The notes below the pieces were generated by a model. That model was not told the origin of the DNA. It saw only the letters and a list, made by a program, of their open reading frames with translations, and searched no databases. A DNA stretch of 64,000 nucleotides. Origin: CAWGXG01 sp963826505. Lineage in GTDB: Bacteria; Chloroflexota; Anaerolineae; Aggregatilineales; Aggregatilineaceae. Both the position numbers and the translations under genes were made by a program. Below, piece by piece: positions 7,600 through 18,475 of this stretch; within the stretch, counting starts at the first letter, position 1; each line of letters begins with the position of its first letter. The DNA lies in the NCBI GenBank assembly GCA_963826505.1, contig CAWGXG010000006.1, positions 124,001 through 188,000 of the forward strand, written 5' to 3'.

Positions 7600-7627
7600 G
7601 TGAGAAAGGCGTTACTCTCACAGTATA
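7600..7627 (-). promoter_or_regulatory. Candidate promoter/operator upstream of pup
   Basis: In the 280-base gap between dop and pup the minus strand has a -10-like TATACT (7627-7622). It is followed at once by a perfect inverted repeat GTGAGA-N10-TCTCAC (7600-7605 and 7616-7621). I see no good -35 at the usual distance. The position, 80-105 bases before the pup start, fits a separately controlled transcript for pup and the downstream ligase genes. Confidence 0.4.
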
Positions 7628-7799
7628 GGAGGTTTAAGGAGTGTCCGGGCACCCAAATTCCGGGGGCCGGCAGTGGCGGTGAAACACGACACCTGCATAC
7701 ACCGATCCTAACCAATATCACCAGTGTAACACAATACTAGAAGGTCGATAAAGGGTCCTGAAGGGTCAATAGGCTGATTGGCGACTGTTACACGTCGTC

Positions 7800-9512
7800 C
7801 TAGCGCGGCGCGAACAACGCGAAAAGTTGTTCCGGCGTCTGCACCCGGCTCCACGCCTCTTGCAGATCGGAGGCTATGCCTGCCAATGGGTTTGATAATT
7901 CTAACCGGTAGATCGTCGCACGGCCTGGGTCAGGGTGCCGGAGCTGGACATAGCTCCAGTCCACGTTGAGGATTTGCTGCGAAAACCGTTCGACGACGTG
8001 ACCGCGCAGCCAGGCGCGTGTATCGGGCGGTGGCTGCCGCGTCAGGTCTTCGATGGCGGTGTCGTCCAGCAGGCGCTCGACATGGCCGCCGCGCTGCAAA
8101 CGGTAATACAACCCGGCGCTGTCGCCGGCGCTGGTGATGGCGTGGTAGTCGAGATCCAGGCGGCGCAGCCCGAAGTACACCTCGCGCTGCTGGTCATAGT
8201 CCGACCAGTTCAGCCTGGCGACACTGGCCAGGGCGCGCGCCGCAGTGGGATCGCCCTGGATCGCGCCGCACTCGATGACCGGCTGCCAGCGGCCGACTTC
8301 GTCCCAGGTGGTGCCCTGCCCCTTAAGGTAGCGCTCTAACACGTGCTGTTTGATGGCCCAGTCGAAGCGGCGCGCCAACACGCTGAAATCCCCGTTCTGT
8401 TGCGCGTCGCGCAAAGCCTCCAGGGCGTCCGCCCAATGTTCCCAAACGGCCCACTGCGCCGCCGTGCCGCCGCGCTCGTTCAGATAAGTTTCCGCCCGGT
8501 CGAGATAAACCTCTTGCAGGTCGATGGCGGTCAGCATGCGCCCGGCTTCGAGTGGCAGCGGTTGGCGCAGCGTGACATCGCGCGAAACCTGCCCGTACGC
8601 CTCCAGTGGCGCACGCAGCGTCAGGTCTTCCGAGAACGCATCATCCTCGATCATGCTCAGGACAAGCTGCGTGGTCCCGATCTTGAGATAGGTGGACAGC
8701 TCGCTCATGTTGGCGTCGCCGGGGATGACATGCAGGCGGCGGAACACGGCCGGATCGGCGTGCGGCTCGTCGCGTGTGTTGAAGAGGGGGCGCTGGTATG
8801 TCGTTTGCAGCCCAACCAGCGTCTCGAAAAAATCGGCGCGCTGCGAAAGCTGGTAGACGGCCGGGGTGGTCTGGTTTTCGTAGCCGACTTTGCCCGCGCC
8901 GCAGATCACCACGCGCGATACCAGAAACGGCAGGAAATAGCGGTAGATGAGATGGGAGCGGCGGCGGGTCAGGTCTTCATAGAGCGACGCGCTGAGCAGG
9001 TAATTTTCATGACAGCCGTAGCTTATGCCGTGCCCATCGGAATTATTCTTGTAGATCGCGACGCGCTGCCCGTCTGGCAGACTCCCGCTGCAATTGACGG
9101 CCTCGACGCAGCGCTGCAGGATGCGTTCCCCGGCTTTGTCGGCGGCGGTCACCAGGCGGGCGTCCACGCTTTCGGGCGTGCAGTATTCCGGGTGAGTGTG
9201 ATCGATGTAGAAGCGCGCCCCATTGGACAGCATCAGGCTGCCCAGGCTGTAGACGGCGGATTGCGTTTCAACGTCAGATTCAGATGCGTCGTTTTTTTCC
9301 GGACCGGACTCCCCGGTCTGATCGACGGGCTCGCCCTCTTCCTCTTCCTCATCCGCCCCGTACACAAACACGGCAGACACCGCCGGTCCGCTGTCCAGCA
9401 CATCGTAGGCATCGAGCACCAACTGCGACACTTCATAGGGGGAAAACGTCGCGGCTCCCCAAATGACAATGCCATATTCCGTCTCGATTCCGGCGGCTTT
9501 AGGGACGCTCAT
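7800..9512 (-). CDS. dop: Dop, depupylase/Pup deamidase
   Basis: 570 residues. Motifs of the PafA/Dop family are all present: GIETEYG (8-14), NGARFYIDHTHPEY (97-110), KNNSDGHGISYGCHENY (155-171), PFLVSRVVICGAGKVG, NTRDEPHAD (245-253) and RRLHVIPGDANMS (258-270). An acidic insertion at about 52-86 sits where the Dop loop is found, and its Glu run is unusually dense. These points favour Dop over PafA. Dop removes Pup from conjugates and deamidates Pup ending in Gln; with the Glu-ending Pup here its main role would be removal or recycling. It starts 38 bases after the ATPase gene ends, so the two are likely cotranscribed. Confidence 0.9.
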   Translation of the reverse strand: MSVPKAAGIETEYGIVIWGAATFSPYEVSQLVLDAYDVLDSGPAVSAVFVYGADEEEEEGEPVDQTGESGPEKNDASESDVETQSAVYSLGSLMLSNGARFYIDHTHPEYCTPESVDARLVTAADKAGERILQRCVEAVNCSGSLPDGQRVAIYKNNSDGHGISYGCHENYLLSASLYEDLTRRRSHLIYRYFLPFLVSRVVICGAGKVGYENQTTPAVYQLSQRADFFETLVGLQTTYQRPLFNTRDEPHADPAVFRRLHVIPGDANMSELSTYLKIGTTQLVLSMIEDDAFSEDLTLRAPLEAYGQVSRDVTLRQPLPLEAGRMLTAIDLQEVYLDRAETYLNERGGTAAQWAVWEHWADALEALRDAQQNGDFSVLARRFDWAIKQHVLERYLKGQGTTWDEVGRWQPVIECGAIQGDPTAARALASVARLNWSDYDQQREVYFGLRRLDLDYHAITSAGDSAGLYYRLQRGGHVERLLDDTAIEDLTRQPPPDTRAWLRGHVVERFSQQILNVDWSYVQLRHPDPGRATIYRLELSNPLAGIASDLQEAWSRVQTPEQLFALFAPR

Positions 9513-9550
9513 CGCCTGCCTGCTCTTTCTGTAGCGTGTCCAATCGGCGG

Positions 9551-11983
9551 TTAGCCAAAGGCTTCATAGGGGCGCAGCTTGTCTTCGTTCCAGGGATCAA
9601 GCTGCCCGGTTTGTAGAATGAGCTCGACCACTTTGGGCTGTTCGTTCAGACCGAGATCGGCAGACAGCTTGTGCTGGGCGAGCTGGTCGCGGCTTTCGTC
9701 AAATTCCGCGTGGATGGCAGTGCGCAGGTCGTCCAGGCTGATGCCCTGCGGCGCGCCTTCCTGCCCGATCACCACGCGCTTGACCGCGCGTTTCTTCGCA
9801 CGTGCGACAATGTTGGCGAGTACCGCACCGCTGAGAAAGTCCTTGACGTAAAACGTGTAGCGGCTGCCGGAGCCGGTCAACACGTTCATCAAGCTGGATG
9901 GACTGTACAGTACCTGCACGGCTTCCACGATCAATGCCTCGGCCAGCCACTCGCGGCGGGCTTGCGCGCGTAGGGTTTGTTCGAAGTCCGGACTCTGGTC
10001 ACAGCGCGCGGCGATCGCGTCCAGCCCCGCGATCACGTCGCCCAGCGCCAGATCACCCTTCAAGCGGCGCAGCACGTTAGCGTCAGAGCGGTGGTGATCT
10101 GCCGCGGCTAACACGCTCGCCGCCTCGCGCACGGGTGTGGAACCGGGCAGCGTGCGCCATGCCTGCAGTAGATCGGGGGTCACGGCACGCGCCAGGCGGC
10201 AGTCACAGCCAACCGGCAGCAGACTCGCCAGCGCGGCCAGATCGCCGGACAGGTCCGGCACGACGCTGCCATCCGCGGCGCGGTAGGCCGTGCGAAATAC
10301 GATCTTGCTCAGGCCGTCCAGGGGCGCATCGGCGGGCAGCACGTCGCGCTCATCGAGCGGCAAGGTGGGCAGCAGGTACAGCGCGAGAATGTCGAGCGCC
10401 GCCTCGCGCGTCGGGCGCTCCACGCGAATCTTGATGTCCAAGCGGCCCGGGCGCATGATGGCCGGATCGATCAGCTCGGCGCGGTTGCTGGCCCCGATCA
10501 CGATCAGGTTTTCGGATGCTTCCACCCCGTCTAATTCCGCGAGAAACTGCGGGACGATGGTCGTTTCGACATCCGAGGAACGGCCCGATCCCCGCGCGCG
10601 GAACATCGACTCCATTTCGTCGAAGAAGATCACGACCGGCGTATAAAAGCTCGCGTAGCGCCGGGCTTCCTCGAAAATCTTGCGGATGCGGTGTTCCGTC
10701 TCGCCCACGTATTTGTCCAGCAGCTCGGGCCCTTTAACGTTGAGGAAGAAGCTGCGCACCCCATCGTGTGAGGCCAGCACAGCCCGGATCGTCTGCAATT
10801 CGCGATCCAGCGCGTCCAGGTTGACGCGGTGCTGATCGAGCATGGCGCGCAGTCCGTCGCGGGCCGTCTCAGGGGTGAGCGCGGTCTCTGGTGGGGCGGC
10901 GGGCAGCAGTGTACGGCATTCGTCTAATAACGCCGCGTCGTTGGGAGAGTCCTGCAAACGGCGGTAAAGCACGATCCGGCGTTCCAGCGCCACCAGGTGA
11001 TCACGGATGGAATGGGTGAGGCTGTTCGCGACCGCTTTGGCGATCATGGTCTTGCCGCAGCCGGGCGGACCGTAGAGCAGCAGCCCCTTCGGGCGGCTGA
11101 GCTGGTAATCTTCAAACTGGCGGCGGTACAGGTAGGGCAGTTCGATCGCGTCGTAGACCTGCTCGATCTGCTCATCCAACCCGCCGATGTCGGCGTAGCT
11201 CACGTCGGGAATATCTTCCAACGCCAGCCCGCCGGTTTCATAAGAGGGCAGCTTTTCAAAGGCGAAGCGCAGACCGGGCTCGACGCGCACAATGTCGCCG
11301 ATCTGGACGCCTTGCTCGAACAGCACATCGCCGATTTCCACGACGATTCCCTCGTGACCCCCGGCGCGCACGTGCAGACGCGGGCGCACGCGGGCGACGG
11401 CCTGCCCGGCATCCGGATCGATCGCTACCACATCTCCGCGCCGCAGCGGGATCGCTTGCAGATCGGGGCCGCACAGCACTTCGATTTCCTCGCCTTCGCG
11501 CCAGCGCACGCGCAGTGCCAGCGGTTCGGCGGCGGTCCCGCGCGTGATTTCCAACACTTCGGCGGCCTGCTCCGGCTTCAGGATGTTGATCACTTCGGCA
11601 GTTTCGCCGCCGCTGTACATGCTGCGCGTGGCGACGACGTTTTGCTCGTTATTAAGCACAAGTTCCTGTCCCGGCACCAGCACGTCTGCGGCGGCTCCGT
11701 CTGTCAGGTGGACTTCCAGCCGGGCGCTGTTGGCGCCGACCACGACATCGCGCTGATCGCCCGGGGCAGGACCCAGATAGACCGCGTAATGCAGCGGCGG
11801 CTCCAGGGATTTCTTGAGCGCGGCTTCCATCTCGCGGGCTTTTTGTTCAAGCAGTGGCAGCTTATCGCGGCAGTTCTCCCACTGTTTTTCCCATTCCGCC
11901 AGCACACCCCATTCCAACCGGCCCTCAGTGCAGGCGGTCTTGAGCAGCTCTCGTACGACGCGGTGCAGTTCGATAGGATCCAT
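9551..11983 (-). CDS. Proteasomal-type AAA ATPase (ARC/Mpa)
   Basis: 810 residues, compared with about 600 for Mpa. An N-terminal helical, probably coiled-coil, part (15-60) and two OB-like domains precede the AAA module. The module has DIGGLDEQIEQV (265-276), Walker A GPPGCGKT (305-312), FLNVKGPELLDKYVGETE (413-430), Walker B VVIFFDE (450-456), IVIGASNR and RPGRLD (511-516). A helical insert of roughly 70-90 residues (322-410) separates Walker A from the pore-loop strand. The C-terminus ends in PYEAFG and lacks the GQYL-like tail that docks Mpa on the 20S proteasome. It would unfold pupylated proteins, perhaps for a different protease. First gene of the array, with a good promoter upstream. 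Confidence 0.9.
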   Translation of the reverse strand: MDPIELHRVVRELLKTACTEGRLEWGVLAEWEKQWENCRDKLPLLEQKAREMEAALKKSLEPPLHYAVYLGPAPGDQRDVVVGANSARLEVHLTDGAAADVLVPGQELVLNNEQNVVATRSMYSGGETAEVINILKPEQAAEVLEITRGTAAEPLALRVRWREGEEIEVLCGPDLQAIPLRRGDVVAIDPDAGQAVARVRPRLHVRAGGHEGIVVEIGDVLFEQGVQIGDIVRVEPGLRFAFEKLPSYETGGLALEDIPDVSYADIGGLDEQIEQVYDAIELPYLYRRQFEDYQLSRPKGLLLYGPPGCGKTMIAKAVANSLTHSIRDHLVALERRIVLYRRLQDSPNDAALLDECRTLLPAAPPETALTPETARDGLRAMLDQHRVNLDALDRELQTIRAVLASHDGVRSFFLNVKGPELLDKYVGETEHRIRKIFEEARRYASFYTPVVIFFDEMESMFRARGSGRSSDVETTIVPQFLAELDGVEASENLIVIGASNRAELIDPAIMRPGRLDIKIRVERPTREAALDILALYLLPTLPLDERDVLPADAPLDGLSKIVFRTAYRAADGSVVPDLSGDLAALASLLPVGCDCRLARAVTPDLLQAWRTLPGSTPVREAASVLAAADHHRSDANVLRRLKGDLALGDVIAGLDAIAARCDQSPDFEQTLRAQARREWLAEALIVEAVQVLYSPSSLMNVLTGSGSRYTFYVKDFLSGAVLANIVARAKKRAVKRVVIGQEGAPQGISLDDLRTAIHAEFDESRDQLAQHKLSADLGLNEQPKVVELILQTGQLDPWNEDKLRPYEAFG

Positions 11984-12049
11984 ACCTGCATTCCTGTAAA
12001 CGGCGGCCTGATCGCTTCAAGACAACACCCTGTGATCAAGGTGACTTAC

Positions 12050-12078
12050 ACTATACAACTGTTCTGGTCCACTCTCAA
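12050..12078 (-). promoter_or_regulatory. Sigma70-type promoter for the ATPase-dop operon
   Basis: Minus strand: TTGAGA (12078-12073), a 17-base spacer and TATAGT (12055-12050), each 5/6 to consensus. This gives a leader of about 60 bases before the ATPase ATG at 11983. It is the best promoter match in the 408-base gap 11984-12391. Confidence 0.7.
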
Positions 12079-12155
12079 CCCCTCAGGCGGATGTTTGATA
12101 TCCCCATTAAACGCTTCTTCAGACTGTGGAAAACCCTCTATTGTTGGGGGGAATA

Positions 12156-12206
12156 CCCACAGCCGGTGTGGGAAAACGAGCGATATGCGGGAAATCATGC
12201 GGGAAA
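12156..12206. repeat. Palindrome and iterated TGYGGGAAA repeats upstream of the ATPase operon
   Basis: A perfect inverted repeat CCCACA-N5-TGTGGG (12156-12172) overlaps the first of three related direct repeats: TGTGGGAAAA (12167), ATGCGGGAAA (12185-12194) and ATGCGGGAAA (12197-12206). They lie about 80-130 bases upstream of the -35 of the ATPase promoter, in the divergent gap with the GH172 gene. They could bind a regulator of either side. No regulator gene is adjacent. Confidence 0.45.
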
Positions 12207-12391
12207 AGTGACAGGAATCGCGCTGTCCAAATTTCGGTAACCGGCGAGTTCGATTACAATCACGATCAGGCTCGCGCGATCGATGGTGAACTCCGCATGA
12301 TGTGCGTACGACATGAACCGCCAACAGGTCATACTTTCGATTTGACCCCTATCCAGCATCGGTGCGCATACCGGCGCACAAGGAGACGCTA

Positions 12392-13477
12392 ATGTCCTCA
12401 TTTGATGGGTTGCACATGGGTTTAGGGAATCTTTCGCGTCTATCCAACGCGGTCACCCGCTCGATCAGCGCCGAAAATCCCACCGGCGAAAAGGGGCGTG
12501 GGGCGATGGCGACGGACGGCACCGGGAACTCGGCCTCACGCGAACTGGGCCAGGGGTGGAAGGTCTCGCCGTGCATCAGCATTCCGGCTAACGCGACCGC
12601 CACGCTGGCCGACATCAGCGGCCCCGGCGCGATCCAGCATATGTGGATCACGGTGCATCCGTCCTGGTGGCGGCGGCTGGTGCTGCGCGTGTATTGGGAT
12701 GACGAGCCTACGCCCTCGATTGAAGTGCCGCTGGGCGATTTCTTCTGCAACGGCTGGTGCGTGCGCTGCAATATCAGCTCGCTGCCGGTCGCGGTGAATC
12801 CCGCCGGCGGGTTCAATGCTTATTGGGAAATGCCGTTTCGCCAGCACGCCCGAATCACCGTGGAAAATCTCGCCCCGGAAGAAGTGCGCGGCTTCTTCTT
12901 CCAGATTACCTATACCCTGACGGATGTCCCCGCCGATGCGGCCTATTTTCATGCCCAGTGGCGGCGCGATAACCCGCTGCCCTACGCGCAGCCGCATACC
13001 CTGGTCGAAGGCCTACGCGGCCAGGGGCAGTATGTGGGCACGTATCTGGCCTGGGGCGTCAATAACAACGGCTGGTGGGGCGAAGGCGAGATCAAGTTTT
13101 ACATCGACGGCGATCAGGACTTCCCCACGATCTGCGGCACCGGCACCGAAGATTACTTCGGCGGGGCGTGGAACTTCGAGCATCCTGCCGGGCAGTATGG
13201 CAGTTATTCGACGCCGTTTTTGGGGCTGCCACAGGTGCTCAAACCCGACGGCCTGTACCAGAGTCAGCAGCGCTTCGGCCTGTACCGCTGGCATGTCATG
13301 GATCCGATCCGCTTCCAGCAAGACCTGCGTGTGACGATCCAGGCGCTCGGCTGGCGCTCCGAGGGGCGCTACCTGCCCATGCAGGACGACATCGCGTCGA
13401 CCGTGTTCTGGTACCAGGCGGAGCCGCACGCGCCGTTCCCAACTCTGCCCGATCGCAATGGGCTGGAGGTCATCTAG
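12392..13477 (+). CDS. DUF2961 / glycoside hydrolase family 172 protein
   Basis: 361 residues from the ATG at 12392, which follows AAGGAG by seven bases; an upstream in-frame ATG has no site. The conserved stretch WWGEGEIKFYIDGD (228-241) and GTGTEDYFGGAW (249-260) is diagnostic of DUF2961. Characterised members of GH172 are fructofuranosidase/arabinofuranosidase-type enzymes whose acidic catalytic residues lie in these two motifs (E231/E233 and E253 here). No signal peptide is seen, so it is probably cytoplasmic. A PfkB kinase follows 107 bases later, which suggests that the released sugar is phosphorylated. The sugar itself cannot be told from the sequence. Confidence 0.85.
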   Translation: MSSFDGLHMGLGNLSRLSNAVTRSISAENPTGEKGRGAMATDGTGNSASRELGQGWKVSPCISIPANATATLADISGPGAIQHMWITVHPSWWRRLVLRVYWDDEPTPSIEVPLGDFFCNGWCVRCNISSLPVAVNPAGGFNAYWEMPFRQHARITVENLAPEEVRGFFFQITYTLTDVPADAAYFHAQWRRDNPLPYAQPHTLVEGLRGQGQYVGTYLAWGVNNNGWWGEGEIKFYIDGDQDFPTICGTGTEDYFGGAWNFEHPAGQYGSYSTPFLGLPQVLKPDGLYQSQQRFGLYRWHVMDPIRFQQDLRVTIQALGWRSEGRYLPMQDDIASTVFWYQAEPHAPFPTLPDRNGLEVI

Positions 13478-13584
13478 TCTGTCGCATGCGGGCCGCGCAG
13501 CGGCCACACGCTTTACTGCTTTATCAGAAAGATAGCGCCCTGGCTGTACTGGAAGGATAACAACTCATAACTCGTGTTGGGGCG

Positions 13585-14727
13585 GTGGTGGCTGGTCATA
13601 TCTGCCTGGATATTATCCCGCACATGCCGCGCGTGAATCTGCAAACCAGCTTGAAGCCCGGTGTGGTGATCGAGATCGGATCCGCCATCATGGCGACGGG
13701 GGGGCCGGTGTCCAACACGGGCCGCAACTTGCACCGCCTGGGTATTCCTACCCAGTTGATGGCCAAGGTAGGTGAGGACGATTTCGGGAAGATCATCCTG
13801 AATTTGCTCACCGCCGACGATCCCGCCCTCGCCCAGAACATGATCGTCGCGCCGGGCGAGGTCAGCTCCTACACGATAGTAATCAGCCCGCAAGACATCG
13901 ACCGCTCATTTCTGCACTGCGCGGGAGCCAATCACACCTTTGCGGCGGCGGACGTGCCCTACGAGCGGCTGCGCGAAGTGCGGCTGTTTCATTTCGGCTA
14001 TCCCCCGTTGATGCGGCAGATGTACGCTGACGATGGCGCGCAGCTGGCCGATATGTTTTGCCGCGCCAAAGAGATGGGCGTGATCACCTCGCTCGATATG
14101 GCGATGCCCGATCCCAATGGTCCCAGTGGTCAGGTGAACTGGCGGCGCGTGTTGGAACGCACACTGCCCTATGTCGACATTTTCTTGCCGAGCCTGGACG
14201 AGCTGCTGTTCATGCTGCGCCGCTACGTCCCGCCCCCGCCGCTGCCTGCCGACTCGATTATCACCGATGTGGCGGCGGAAATGATGGGGATGGGGGCGCA
14301 CGTCATGGTGCTGAAGTTGGGCAGTCGGGGACTGTATCTGCGTGTGGGGCCGGACGGTGCACCCTTCCTGGGGGATGACGGTTGGCGCAATCGCGAACTG
14401 TGGGCACCCTGTTTCCAGGCGGATTCGCTGGTTGGGACGACAGGCGCGGGCGACGCGACCATCGCGGGTTTCCTGGCGGCCATTCTGCGCGGGCTGCCGG
14501 TCGAAGCGGCGCTGACCAGCGCGGTTGGGGTGGGGGCGTGCAATGTCGAAGCCGCCGACGCGCTGAGCGGCGTGCGTTCCTGGGAGGACACGCAGGCGCG
14601 CATTCGGGCCGGGTGGGCGCGCCTGCCCGTGACGATTGACGCGGCGGGCTGGACGTGGAACGCCGAGCACGCGCTGTGGATCGGACCCTATGACAGTGTG
14701 TTGGCCGGGCACAGCAGCGGGGATTGA
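13585..14727 (+). CDS. PfkB-family carbohydrate kinase
   Basis: 380 residues. The N-terminal GHICLDIIP strand, the GG-x-x-x-N stretch (39-47, ATGGPVSNTGRN), KVGEDDFG (61-68) and the C-terminal signature GTTGAGDATIAGF (284-296), with the catalytic Asp290, are those of ribokinase/PfkB enzymes. The start is uncertain: GTG codons at 13585 and 13588 are the only candidates after an in-frame stop at 13558, and the ribosome site is poor. Substrate not determined; the GH172 gene upstream suggests a furanose or related sugar. A strong terminator follows. Confidence 0.85.
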   Translation: MVAGHICLDIIPHMPRVNLQTSLKPGVVIEIGSAIMATGGPVSNTGRNLHRLGIPTQLMAKVGEDDFGKIILNLLTADDPALAQNMIVAPGEVSSYTIVISPQDIDRSFLHCAGANHTFAAADVPYERLREVRLFHFGYPPLMRQMYADDGAQLADMFCRAKEMGVITSLDMAMPDPNGPSGQVNWRRVLERTLPYVDIFLPSLDELLFMLRRYVPPPPLPADSIITDVAAEMMGMGAHVMVLKLGSRGLYLRVGPDGAPFLGDDGWRNRELWAPCFQADSLVGTTGAGDATIAGFLAAILRGLPVEAALTSAVGVGACNVEAADALSGVRSWEDTQARIRAGWARLPVTIDAAGWTWNAEHALWIGPYDSVLAGHSSGD

Positions 14728-14746
14728 TCATTCTCCAAAATACGAA

Positions 14747-14780
14747 GGGCCGGACGATGTGTTGTCCGGCCCTGTTTGTG
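14747..14780. terminator. Bidirectional rho-independent terminator
   Basis: A perfect 9-base stem GGGCCGGAC / GTCCGGCCC (14747-14755, 14764-14772) with an 8-base loop and T-rich flanks on both strands. It separates the convergent PfkB and pullulanase genes. Confidence 0.85.
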
Positions 14781-14806
14781 CACCTGACTATCCCGTGATT
14801 AAGCGT

Positions 14807-18217
<3,411 letters not shown>

Positions 18218-18431
18218 TCAAGACTCCTTCTAGCAATGGACCAACTTATTACAATTTGGCAGGTCAAACAATCTGGCGTCGTGGCTAATAACGATTATCC
18301 ATCCGCTGAGTGATAACCCGCAACTGCGGGTCGTAACGCTGCTGTGGCCAGCTTTGGCTGATGGCTGTCCGCTGATCGCTACTTTCCGAGGAGAAACACA
18401 GAGATGATTCAGAGAAGCGCAGAGGGAAATA

Positions 18432-18454
18432 GGCAGAGGCCACGAACCTCTGCC
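18432..18454 (-). terminator. Terminator of the ABC exporter gene
   Basis: Perfect stem GGCAGAGG / CCTCTGCC with a 7-base loop, followed on the minus strand by TATTTCCC, 20 bases after the stop of the exporter gene. Confidence 0.65.
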
Positions 18455-18475
18455 CTTGTGAGTGATACGGCGCGT

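Noticed and set aside
12124..12206. TGTGGAAAA and TGTGGGAAAA elements as DnaA boxes of an origin
   Set aside because: They differ from TTATNCACA, and no dnaA, dnaN or gyr gene is near; the repeats fit a regulator site better.
12046..12324. Small minus-strand ORF in the gap upstream of the ATPase
   Set aside because: It covers the promoter and repeats and has no ribosome site or family resemblance.
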